This document shows, piece after piece, positions 8,463-15,770 of a stretch of DNA of 64,000 bases. Origin of the DNA: an uncultured Flavobacteriales bacterium. GTDB taxonomy: Bacteria; Bacteroidota; Bacteroidia; Flavobacteriales_D; Crocinitomicaceae. The stretch spans positions 168,515-232,514 of the forward strand of contig CAJXJK010000007.1 in assembly GCA_913054135.1 (NCBI GenBank). The letters run 5' to 3'. The position numbers and the translations under genes are program-made. Position 1 is the first letter of the stretch, and each line of letters starts with the position of its first letter. Below the pieces are notes generated by a model. It was given only the letters and a program-made list of their open reading frames with translations. It had not been told where the DNA came from and did no database searches.

Positions 8463-9005
8463 GTGCGTTTGAGTATTTCAATATTTGTAATAATTCATTC
8501 TTTGATAAAAGTCTTTGTCAGCCTTTTTCTTTTCTTGCATTATGGGACCACTTTTGCACAAGAAGATTCATCAACAAAAAAGAAACTGATAATCACCAAT
8601 CTCTGCGAAGAGAGCAAAGTAAGAAAAATAAAAGAGTTCAAAAAAATCACTGTTTGGACGAACTCAGGGGAAAAGCTCAAAGGAAATTTTGTGATCTCTT
8701 CTGATTCAACCATTTCTATAGAAAATACGGAAGTTCAATTGAGAAATATAAACGCCATAAGAACGAGAACAAAAGCTTCTAAAATTGGAATAGCATTATT
8801 GTTTGGCGGAACTACCTTCTATACTTCTTGGGCAATACTTGTTGCCAGTTATTTTGGGGTTACCCCTGGAGAGCTTGTGGTAGGAATAGTAGGCGAGGCA
8901 GTTCTTGTAACGGGAATAGTATTTACTGCAAAGGGACAGAAGTTTAACATAACTGAAGAAACTGAAAAAGTATCGTCTGAAAAATGGATAATTCAGATTG
9001 AATAA
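8463..9005 (+). CDS. Cassette gene: secreted/membrane protein of unknown function
   Basis: The frame opens with GTG at 8463; a TTG at 8502 (IKVFVSLFLFLHYGTTFAQ) would give a more standard signal peptide ending at FAQ, so the true start is uncertain. After the signal the sequence has a charged beta-rich part (KITVWTNSGEKLKGNFVI, STISIENTEVQLRNINAI), reminiscent of small barrel domains that position a linker, then two hydrophobic segments (IGIALLFGGTTFYTSWAILVASYFG and GELVVGIVGEAVLVTGIVFTA). No family recognised. This is the one plus-strand gene that fills a unit between two sites (GTTAGGT at 8357 and ACCTAAC at 9070, which are perfect complements over 7 bases). Confidence 0.6.
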   Translation: MRLSISIFVIIHSLIKVFVSLFLFLHYGTTFAQEDSSTKKKLIITNLCEESKVRKIKEFKKITVWTNSGEKLKGNFVISSDSTISIENTEVQLRNINAIRTRTKASKIGIALLFGGTTFYTSWAILVASYFGVTPGELVVGIVGEAVLVTGIVFTAKGQKFNITEETEKVSSEKWIIQIE

Positions 9006-9066
9006 TTGGAGATATAATCATTCCATTTACCTTTCCCACAAGACCATTTTAGGCTGTTAGATTAAT

Positions 9067-9260
9067 GACACCTAACGTTTGAGTAAAGCTAGCAATTTAT
9101 TGCGTGCGATAAGCGTGGCCAAGCCCCGGATGTTATCCGTTCCTCCCGTTATCAATCAACGTAGCTTCAGCGAAGTAGATGATGGAACCCCAAGAAATGC
9201 ACAAGCTAGTGGTAGTCTTTTACCTTGGATAGTGGAGGGGGCAGCAGATAGTTGTTTGGT
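9067..9260. repeat. attC-like site 5 (right half degraded)
   Basis: The left half is intact: ACCTAAC (9070-9076), spacer GTTTG, inner box AGTAAAGCT (9082-9090), followed by the same AGCAATTTATTGCGTG stretch seen in sites 2 and 7. The interior carries GATGGAACCCCAAGA and GGATAGTGGAGGGGGC as in site 2, plus extra sequence. The right inner box is not recognisable; GTTGTTTGGTACTGTTTTCT at 9251 may be the remains of the outer box and its flank. Short open frames crossing this element are not genes. Confidence 0.6.
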
Positions 9261-9353
9261 ACTGTTTTCTAGCAGCTTTAGAAAGTGTAGGCGATATCGC
9301 AAGGATTCAAGTTAAATTGAAGGAGAAGAAGTAATTTAGATGATGAATAAAAA

Positions 9354-9361
9354 TACCTTTG
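9354..9361 (+). promoter_or_regulatory. Candidate -7 promoter element for the histidine kinase gene
   Basis: TACCTTTG fits TAnnTTTG and lies 37 bases before the TTG start at 9398. No -33 TTG box is at the expected spacing. Confidence 0.4.
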
Positions 9362-9397
9362 TAACTTGCATAGAGCAAAGTATTAATTACTATTACC

Positions 9398-11278
9398 TTG
9401 AGGTTTAAATTATTTCTTACCATTCTAATTAATTCTTTCGTCTTTTTTGTCTATGCACAAAAGGGGCCAGAGAAGTATTTATCTCTTTCCGATTCTTCTG
9501 CAAAATATATTAATTCGGATCCCGAAAAATCAAAAGAATTCATATATCAGATTATAGAGTTGTCAACTAAATATTCTTACCCCCAAGGTTTGGGGGAAGC
9601 ATATATGGATTTGTCAATGATAGAATATTATGATGGTGATATTTTTCAATCATTGAATTATTGTCATAAGGCGGACTCATTATTTCAGATTTCAAAAGAC
9701 ACCTTGAATAGGGCGCTGGTGATATCCAACCGAGGTATTCTCTATGCAGACACCAAATATTATATGAAAGCCATAGATGAGTTATTGCTTGCCACTACGC
9801 TTTTTAAAGAAAAAGAGCACCAAAAAGGCTTGTCATATACCTATTCTAATCTTGCAGATATCTACGTCAATAAAAAGGACTATTCAACAGCCTTAGATTA
9901 TTATAATCGGGCACTGGAAATTGACCTCGATATGCAGGATTCTGTTCATGTAGGGATTGATCTTACTAATATCGGGAACATATATATGCTTCGGGAGCAA
10001 TATGATAAGGCCGAAGAGATAATACTTACAGCCCGTGATTTATTTGAAACACATGATAATAGTCGAGGAAAAATAAGTTGTTATTATCAATATGCTGAAT
10101 TGCTACTATTACAAAAAAAGTACGATAAATCTCTAGAAGAACTTCATCTCGCTCTTGATTTTGCAATAGAAATTGACTATGAAATGTGGAAAGCCATAGT
10201 AATGGGTAAAATTGGTGAAGTTTTAATTCAGCAAAATAAATGGGATGAAGCAAGTCGTTGGATTAATAAGAAGGTCCAAATCTGTGAAACGTATTCTGAT
10301 TCAATTCAATTATCAGAATCCTATAAAATGCTTTCTGAAGCTTATTCCCTCCTAGGTAAAAATGATTCAGCATTTGATGCTTTGTCAAAATATGTGGAAA
10401 TAAACAATCTCATTCATAGGGAAGAGAATAGTCGGGTTTTAAAAAATGTTGAATTAGAACATAAATTGTTTAATAAAGAAAATCAATTAGATTTTAGTTT
10501 ACAACAGAATACGATTAATAATATGAAACTAAGAGAACAAAATTATGTTCTTATTGGTTCGATTTCGGTATTTCTTTTAATTCTCATTATAATATTCGTA
10601 ATAATAAAATATAGACAGCAAAAATGGTCAATGGATAAAATCAGTTTGCAGCAGCAGCTGTTTCGAAGTCAGGTTGACCCACATTTTATTTTCAATGTCT
10701 TTAATTCAATTCAATCCTGTCTGATCAATAAAGAATATGAAGAAGGCCAAATTTATTTGAGAAAGTTTGCCACTCTTATTCGTGAATTTCTGGAGAAATC
10801 TGAAAACAGGTTTTCTACAATAGAGGAGGATATACGATTGATGAAGCTTTATCTTGAAATTGAAGCTTTTCGTTTAGATAATGGAATGGAATTTGAATTT
10901 GTGATAGATGAACAGATTGATGCTGGAAATTGGTTGCTGCCAAGTTTTATTGCTCAAGTGTATCTGGAGAATGCGGTTTGGCATGGAATCTCCAATTATC
11001 CTGAAGGCGGAAAAATCGTGGTAGAATTGAAGAAGTCCAAAAAAGAAATAATCCTGACGATTAGTGATAATGGAATTGGAATAATCAAGTCTAAGCAATC
11101 AAAATCAGATTCTGATATTCATCAATCTAAAGGAATGGAAATTACTGAAAAGCGAATTCAAAATTTGAATCGACGCCGAAAAGATAAATTCAGGGTTCAA
11201 ATAATAGATTTAAATGATGTGGATCCATCATTGTCAGGCACCAAAGTATCATTATATTTACCTGTAATTGAGGGGTGA
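9398..11278 (+). CDS. TPR-containing sensor histidine kinase, LytS/YehU type
   Basis: 626 aa from a TTG codon; the nearby ATG at 9340 is in another frame that stops at 9408. Order: signal peptide (FLTILINSFVFFVYAQ), periplasmic tetratricopeptide repeats (~25-335; e.g. GLSYTYSNLADIYVNKKDYSTALDYYNRAL), coiled linker, one membrane span (~388-408, IGSISVFLLILIIIFVIIKY), His_kinase domain of the PF06580 type with phospho-acceptor His about residue 429 in QVDPHFIFNVFNSIQS, and a HATPase domain (LENAVWHG; ISDNGIGI). This layout is common in Bacteroidota: ligand or peptide sensing by TPRs outside, signalling to a LytTR regulator inside. The regulator begins 2 bases after the stop, so the pair is an operon. 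Confidence 0.93.
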   Translation: MRFKLFLTILINSFVFFVYAQKGPEKYLSLSDSSAKYINSDPEKSKEFIYQIIELSTKYSYPQGLGEAYMDLSMIEYYDGDIFQSLNYCHKADSLFQISKDTLNRALVISNRGILYADTKYYMKAIDELLLATTLFKEKEHQKGLSYTYSNLADIYVNKKDYSTALDYYNRALEIDLDMQDSVHVGIDLTNIGNIYMLREQYDKAEEIILTARDLFETHDNSRGKISCYYQYAELLLLQKKYDKSLEELHLALDFAIEIDYEMWKAIVMGKIGEVLIQQNKWDEASRWINKKVQICETYSDSIQLSESYKMLSEAYSLLGKNDSAFDALSKYVEINNLIHREENSRVLKNVELEHKLFNKENQLDFSLQQNTINNMKLREQNYVLIGSISVFLLILIIIFVIIKYRQQKWSMDKISLQQQLFRSQVDPHFIFNVFNSIQSCLINKEYEEGQIYLRKFATLIREFLEKSENRFSTIEEDIRLMKLYLEIEAFRLDNGMEFEFVIDEQIDAGNWLLPSFIAQVYLENAVWHGISNYPEGGKIVVELKKSKKEIILTISDNGIGIIKSKQSKSDSDIHQSKGMEITEKRIQNLNRRRKDKFRVQIIDLNDVDPSLSGTKVSLYLPVIEG

Positions 11279-11279
11279 T

Positions 11280-12029
11280 ATGTTGAAAATAGCAATTATT
11301 GATGATGAAATAAAGGCACGATCCGCGAGTAGAAATATTTTGCAACAGGTCTGCCCTGAAGCAGAAATTTGTGGAGAGGCTGGAAATATTGAGGATGCTA
11401 TTGAGCTCATCAATGAAATGAAACCAAATTTATTGCTGCTTGATATTCGACTTAAATCTGGAACTGGATTTGATTTACTCAATCAGATTGAGAAAGAGAA
11501 TATTTCGGTTATATTCATTACTGCATACAGTGAGTATGCCATAAAGGCAATAAAATTTTCAGCACTCGATTATCTCTTAAAACCACTGGATCCTGAAGAA
11601 CTTAAAAAAGCAATAGATAGACTTGACGTTAAAGAAGTGTCTACTTTAGAAAGTAGGTTGGCCGTTTTCGAAGAATTGATGGCAGAAATGAAAACTGGTT
11701 TTCAAAAAATTGTATTGTCTGATGCAAATGGATTTAATGTTGTCCTTATTGAAGATATAATTCGCTGTGAGGGGGAGAAAAATTATACTACATTTCATCT
11801 TGCAAATGGTCAAAAAATTACGACAACCAAATCGTTAATTGAGTTTGAACGTATGTTAACAGACAGTTCTTTTGTTCGTGTATACAAATCGCACCTGATT
11901 AATCTTAAACATGTAAAGGCATACAAAAAAGGTAAAGGTGGTGAGGCTGTAATGATTGATGGGTCAGTAGTTCCTATTTCTAGAGATAAGAAGCATTTGT
12001 TTATCGAGGAGCTGAAAAAACACCTTTAA
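11280..12029 (+). CDS. LytTR-family response regulator
   Basis: About 249 aa from the ATG at 11280, just after the kinase stop; a TTG 12 bases earlier is not needed. The receiver domain (1-~120) has the acidic pair IIDDE, phospho-acceptor Asp about residue 55 (LLLLDIRLKSGTGFD), Thr/Ala in ITAYSEYA and Lys in LLKPLD. The C-terminal LytTR DNA-binding domain (~145-245) is clear: VVLIEDIIRCEGEKNYTTFH, TTTKSLIEFERML, FVRVYKSHLINLKHV, PISRDKKH. LytTR proteins bind pairs of ~9-bp direct repeats about two helical turns apart; such a pair is present just downstream (12075 and 12096), in front of the next gene. Confidence 0.95.
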   Translation: MLKIAIIDDEIKARSASRNILQQVCPEAEICGEAGNIEDAIELINEMKPNLLLLDIRLKSGTGFDLLNQIEKENISVIFITAYSEYAIKAIKFSALDYLLKPLDPEELKKAIDRLDVKEVSTLESRLAVFEELMAEMKTGFQKIVLSDANGFNVVLIEDIIRCEGEKNYTTFHLANGQKITTTKSLIEFERMLTDSSFVRVYKSHLINLKHVKAYKKGKGGEAVMIDGSVVPISRDKKHLFIEELKKHL

Positions 12030-12074
12030 ATTTCTTCAAAATCACTTTCAAAGTCCATAATTGGCAAATTGTGA

Positions 12075-12104
12075 AACGTTTTATGGATTAATTGTTACGT
12101 TTTG
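12075..12104 (+). promoter_or_regulatory. Candidate LytTR binding site (direct repeats, 21-bp period)
   Basis: AACGTTTTA at 12075-12083 and TACGTTTTG at 12096-12104 share seven of nine bases and start 21 bases apart, the spacing expected for a LytTR dimer. A second repeat pair (GTTCGAAAAAG near 12104; GTTCGTTCAAAAAAG near 12121) follows. They lie in the 183-base gap between the regulator and the secreted propeller gene. Confidence 0.4.
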
Positions 12105-12212
12105 TTCGAAAAAGAGTACAGTTCGTTCAAAAAAGTGAATTTCAAATTGTCACCTTTTATATCTTCCTGACCTTTGTGCACAAGATTTACTAGCACAAAA
12201 GTTACTGAAATT

Positions 12213-14285
12213 ATGAAAAATAACTACATCAATAAAATCTTTTATTCGGCTCTTTTATTAGGGATTGGAACATTTGCCAAGGCGCAACAAAATGATTTTG
12301 AATGGGCACTTTCTACAGGTGAAACAAGCAATAATGACTTTGCTAAGGCCGTTACGGTTGATTTGTCAGGAAATGTTTATACTACCGGTAAATACTCTGG
12401 TACCGTAGACTTTGATCCTGGAACAGGGGTTTCAACATTGACATCAAATGGAACCGGAGATGTTTTTCTTCAAAAATTAGATGCTGACGGCAACTTTTTA
12501 TGGGCGAAGGGTTTTGGAGGGTCTTCAGCTGCTGATCAGGGGCTGGCTATTACAACAGATTCACTGGGAGTATATTTATGTGGTATTTTCAAAAATGCGA
12601 CAGATTTTGATCCAGGGGCAGGAACCACTACATTAACTCCTTCAGGAACATCTACTGAAGCATTTATTGTGAAATTTGATACACTGGGGAATTTCATCTG
12701 GGCGACCAACATGGGAGGAAGCGGAAACGATCAAGCCAATGCCATTGTAACTGATGGAAATAATAATTTATTCGTTGCCGGTTACTTTAATGGAGCGGGA
12801 ACATTTGGTTCAACGGTTTTAAATACGGGAGGTACTTCAGAAAATGGATATGTATGTAAATTGGATACAGCCGGAAATCACATTTGGGCAAAGTCATTTG
12901 AGTCAAGCAGTAAAGTGAGAAATCAAGGTATAGCGGTGGATTCAATTGGTAATCCTTTGATCACGGGTTGGTTTGAAGGTACGGTTGATGTAGATCCTGG
13001 AACTGCAACAGTATCAGAAATATCTGCGGGAGACCGAGATATCATGTATGTAAAATTAGATGACAATGGGGATTTAGATTGGTATAGAATTTTCGGTTCT
13101 ACTGGCCTAGATCAGGGCAAGTCATTGGATATAGATAATGATGGAAATATTTACCTAGCCGGACAATTTAATGGAACTGTTGATTTCGAAAATGGAGTTG
13201 GCATAACAGATTTGACATCTGCCGGATCAAATGATGCCTATGTTCAAAAGCTTGATGCAAGCGGCGACTTTGTTTGGGCCAAAGGATTTGGAAGTACAGC
13301 AGGAGACTTTGTAACGACTGTAAAAATTGACCTTTATAATTATGTTGTTGTTTCGGGGGTATATCAAGGAACTATTGATTTAGATCCTGGTGCTGGAACA
13401 GATGATCATACAACGGCGGGAGCGCAAGACATTTTTATTCAGAAATTGGATTCGGCAGGAAACTACATTTGGGGAAAATCAATGGGAAGTGCCGGTAATG
13501 ACCAAGCTTATGGAAGTTATGTAGATTTTGAAGGAAATATATTCACAGTTGGTCAATATGAAAACACAGTTGATTTTGATCCTGAAGTAGGGCTCTTTGA
13601 CTTGACATCTGCAGGAGGAAAAGATATATATGTTCAAAAGCTGATGAATTCTTGTTCTAATCCAATTTCCACAATGGAAACTTTAACCGAATGTGTGAGT
13701 TACACATGGCCGGCAAATGGTCAAACATATACAGCTGATGGTGTTTATACGGCGGTATTAACAAGTATTGAAGGCTGTGACTCTACAGTTACATTGGATT
13801 TAACAATTAACACTGTGGATGTTGGAGTGACACAAAACAGCTTTGATTTAACCGCAGACCTTGTATCAGCAACGTACCAGTGGTTAGATTGTGATGACAA
13901 TAATAGTGAACTAGTTGGTGAAACTAATCAGACTTTTATGGCAGCTACAAATGGAAACTATGCCGTTGAGGTTACTAATAATGGATGCACTGATACATCA
14001 TCTTGTCATACAATTGAAGGCTTAGGTTTATTTTCTTCTACAGGAACTTCGTTAATTGAACTATATCCTAATCCTACAGCAGGGGACTTATTTATAGCGT
14101 CACCGAATAATAGTATCTCTAGAATTTCGGTACTAAATGCATTAGGTCAGCTTCAGGATAACAAAATCATTTCGCCTGAGACAGATAACTATAAATTAAC
14201 TATTGAAGGAGAGGTTGGAGTTTTCTTTATAAAGGTTTACACAACAGATGGAGGTATGTCTGTTTTTAAAATACTAAAAAGGTAA
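12213..14285 (+). CDS. Secreted SBBP-type seven-bladed beta-propeller protein with T9SS sorting domain
   Basis: About 690 aa from the ATG at 12213, chosen because it begins a good signal peptide (INKIFYSALLLGIGTFAKAQ). Residues ~25-485 are seven units of the SBBP/propeller type, each with VDFDPG...LTSxG, then QKLDxxGNFxWAK and DGNxYLAGxFNG. Next comes a domain often repeated in Bacteroidota adhesins (ETLTECVSYTWPANGQTY ... GCDSTVTLDLTI), an Ig-like segment with paired Cys (YQWLDCDDN ... VTNNGCTDTSSC), and a type A T9SS sorting domain (IELYPNPTAGDLFIASP ... GVFFIKVYTTDGGMSVFKILKR). Probably a surface or secreted adhesin-like scaffold. Its upstream region carries the candidate LytTR site, so it is a plausible target of the adjacent two-component system. 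Confidence 0.9.
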   Translation: MKNNYINKIFYSALLLGIGTFAKAQQNDFEWALSTGETSNNDFAKAVTVDLSGNVYTTGKYSGTVDFDPGTGVSTLTSNGTGDVFLQKLDADGNFLWAKGFGGSSAADQGLAITTDSLGVYLCGIFKNATDFDPGAGTTTLTPSGTSTEAFIVKFDTLGNFIWATNMGGSGNDQANAIVTDGNNNLFVAGYFNGAGTFGSTVLNTGGTSENGYVCKLDTAGNHIWAKSFESSSKVRNQGIAVDSIGNPLITGWFEGTVDVDPGTATVSEISAGDRDIMYVKLDDNGDLDWYRIFGSTGLDQGKSLDIDNDGNIYLAGQFNGTVDFENGVGITDLTSAGSNDAYVQKLDASGDFVWAKGFGSTAGDFVTTVKIDLYNYVVVSGVYQGTIDLDPGAGTDDHTTAGAQDIFIQKLDSAGNYIWGKSMGSAGNDQAYGSYVDFEGNIFTVGQYENTVDFDPEVGLFDLTSAGGKDIYVQKLMNSCSNPISTMETLTECVSYTWPANGQTYTADGVYTAVLTSIEGCDSTVTLDLTINTVDVGVTQNSFDLTADLVSATYQWLDCDDNNSELVGETNQTFMAATNGNYAVEVTNNGCTDTSSCHTIEGLGLFSSTGTSLIELYPNPTAGDLFIASPNNSISRISVLNALGQLQDNKIISPETDNYKLTIEGEVGVFFIKVYTTDGGMSVFKILKR

Positions 14286-14356
14286 TTAGTAAACCACACT
14301 TGTTTGCCAGCTGTATTATCAGTTGGTAAGCAGGTGAAATTTATTTTAGGCGCTAA

Positions 14357-14743
14357 ATGCGAAAACCATTTAACCATACTGAAACAAATTCTTGTTACAT
14401 CAACTATGAGAATTCAATTTTAGAAATAAAATTAAAGGAAGACGCTGTTGTTGATATCGATCAAGTGTTGGAGCAAATCAGGCTCAGTAAAGAAATTGTA
14501 AGAGCAGATGTTTATTCTGTCTTGATAGATGCCAACGTAATAAACGAAACTTCAAGCCAAGCACTACTTTTTCTAAAAAATAGTACATTTTTAAATATCA
14601 AAAGAGTAGCCATTGTCACAAACAATTTGGCCACCAGGCTTGTCGCAAATCATTTTAGGAAAACGTCAAGTATCAACCCAGATTTACAAGTTTTTAAATG
14701 CAAGAATACATCTGAAAAATGGTTGAAAGCAAGTTTGAATTAG
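14357..14743 (+). CDS. Small STAS/SpoIIAA-like domain protein
   Basis: 128 aa, soluble. The pattern - an N-terminal beta hairpin (SILEIKLKEDAVVDIDQVLEQIRL), a central strand with Asp (YSVLIDANVINETSSQALLFLKN), a second strand (IKRVAIVTNNLATRLVANHF) and an amphipathic end with ASEKWL-like residues (TSEKWLKA) - fits the small STAS/SEC14-like proteins of Bacteroidota sometimes labelled DUF7793. A distant relative is at 47274-47714. The role is unknown. The stop codon TAG overlaps GCTCAAC (14743-14749), which has the RYYYAAC form of an attC outer box, so this may be a plus-strand cassette gene. Confidence 0.6.
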   Translation: MRKPFNHTETNSCYINYENSILEIKLKEDAVVDIDQVLEQIRLSKEIVRADVYSVLIDANVINETSSQALLFLKNSTFLNIKRVAIVTNNLATRLVANHFRKTSSINPDLQVFKCKNTSEKWLKASLN

Positions 14744-14815
14744 CTCAACAAACCAATGAGAACCTTTGGCGTAGGCCAAGGGAGGGGGGTTGCTTTACTT
14801 AGAATGTTAGGTGGC
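14743..14815. repeat. attC-like site 6 (left half divergent)
   Basis: The right half is clear: inner box CTTTACT (14793-14799), spacer TAGAAT, outer box GTTAGGTGGC (14806-14815), preceded by a GGGAGGGGGG run as in site 2. The left half is weak; GCTCAAC (14743-14749) has the outer-box form, but the inner box is not recognisable. Confidence 0.55.
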
Positions 14816-14820
14816 GTTTT

Positions 14821-15177
14821 CTACCATTCACTCCAAGTACCATCTTGCAAATTGAGAGCAATATGTTCACCATCACTAAATTCTGAGCTAGTCATTAAAA
14901 TTTCAGCTAGTCCGTTTTCAGATGCACCCGCACAAGACCATGTAAGACAATTATTGGTTAGGTAAGCCGTGATTCCATCTTGACCACCTTTGAAATTATA
15001 GGTTTTCATTGCTGGAGCTTCATTCTCTAGTTGATAACCATATGAGTCTAGTCTCTTTTGAATAGCTGCCAATTGGCTTTTGGACCACTTCGGCAATTGA
15101 TCTTCACCTTCCAATAATTCATCAATGGAATGATTGTCTTTTGCGTCCTTTGTAAATAATTTAATAGTGTAACTCAT
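14821..15177 (-). CDS. Cassette gene: hypothetical protein, 118 aa
   Basis: A short acidic soluble protein without signal peptide. Sequence features: a helical, charged first half (SIDELLEGEDQLPKWSKSQLAAIQKRLDSYGYQ), then a glycine-rich beta segment (YNFKGGQDGITAYLTNNCLTWSC) and a Trp-containing tail (ALNLQDGTWSEW). I recognise no family. The gene fits its unit closely: the stop is 6 bases from the outer box GTTAGGTGGC and the start ATG 17 bases from the GTCATAAC box of site 7, leaving almost no room for a promoter, as is typical of integron cassettes. Confidence 0.7.
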   Translation of the reverse strand: MSYTIKLFTKDAKDNHSIDELLEGEDQLPKWSKSQLAAIQKRLDSYGYQLENEAPAMKTYNFKGGQDGITAYLTNNCLTWSCAGASENGLAEILMTSSEFSDGEHIALNLQDGTWSEW

Positions 15178-15191
15178 GCTGTCAGTTTATG

Positions 15192-15365
15192 GCGTCATAA
15201 CGTTTGGCTAAAGTTAGCAATTTATTGCGTGTGAAGTGCGCTGGCAAAGAACCCCGGATACTGGCTGTCCGCCCGTGATGGCACCCCAGGATTTAGTACA
15301 AGTAATGGGAGAGAAAAGGGCTGGCCAAAGGGTGGACATGAGCTTTAGCTAGTATGTTAGGCACC
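15192..15365. repeat. attC-like site 7 (long form)
   Basis: Outer box GTCATAAC (15194-15201), spacer GTTTG (15202-15206), inner box GCTAAAG (15207-15213), long interior, inner box CTTTAGC (15343-15349, perfect complement), spacer TAGTAT (15350-15355), outer box GTTAGGC (15356-15362). The interior has the stem TGTCCGCCC / GGGTGGACA and is nearly identical to site 4 over its right half. GTTAGGCACC at 15356-15365 is the perfect 10-base complement of GGTGCCTAAC at 15771-15780, across the cassette gene. Confidence 0.78.
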
Positions 15366-15376
15366 GTTTTCTACCC

Positions 15377-15733
15377 CTACCAATCAATTCCATTTGAAGC
15401 ATCAAGTAGCTTTGAGCACCACCAAAGATCAGTGATGTCAGGTTCCAAAGTGCGTTTAGTTCCGTCCGTGTCCATGAAAGTAACGTGGCCTGATTCAACT
15501 ATAATATCTTTGCCAGTAGTTTCCTCATGCAAAGTATAATTTGGATTAGCAATAAGTTCCGTTGCTAAGAAATGCGAGCGTCCTTCTGTATCCACAGATA
15601 GTCCTTCAGGATTTATTCCATATCCATACCAAACTTCAGTGAGCATTGGAAATTTCGCTCCTACTCGAACCAATTTTTCGAATTCCTTCCAAAGCTCTTC
15701 TTGAAAGTCATAATATTTCTTGTGGTATGACAT
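15377..15733 (-). CDS. Cassette gene: hypothetical protein, 118 aa
   Basis: Started at the ATG at 15733 (MSYHKKYYDFQEELWKEFEKL) rather than at 15769, because the first 12 codons would run through a perfect hairpin. Soluble, with an amphipathic N-terminal helix, a Tyr/Trp-rich centre (EVWYGYGINPEGLSVDTEGRSHFLATELIAN) and a C-terminal beta part ending WWCSKLLDASNGIDW. The combination recalls small immunity or SMI1-like proteins only in general composition; I do not assign a family. The stop is 11 bases from the site 7 outer flank, and the start 37 bases from the terminal site box, so the gene fills its unit. Same length as its neighbour at 14821-15177 but no obvious homology. Confidence 0.7.
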   Translation of the reverse strand: MSYHKKYYDFQEELWKEFEKLVRVGAKFPMLTEVWYGYGINPEGLSVDTEGRSHFLATELIANPNYTLHEETTGKDIIVESGHVTFMDTDGTKRTLEPDITDLWWCSKLLDASNGIDW

Positions 15734-15748
15734 TATTGTGTTGTAAGT

Positions 15749-15770
15749 ATTGATCCGCCTATGGATCAAT
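15749..15770 (-). promoter_or_regulatory. Perfect 8-bp inverted repeat upstream of the last cassette gene
   Basis: ATTGATCC (15749-15756) and GGATCAAT (15763-15770) with a 6-base loop, lying between the outer att box (15771-15780) and the ATG at 15733. It could be an operator or a structured 5' leader of the cassette gene. Confidence 0.4.

Noticed and set aside
9079..9315. Plus-strand open frame of 78 codons starting MSKASNLL
   Set aside because: It runs through attC-like site 5; the translated sequence follows the repeat, not a protein family, and similar frames occur by chance in the other copies.
14756..14965. Plus-strand open frame of 69 codons
   Set aside because: It crosses attC-like site 6 and then runs antisense to the 118-aa cassette gene.
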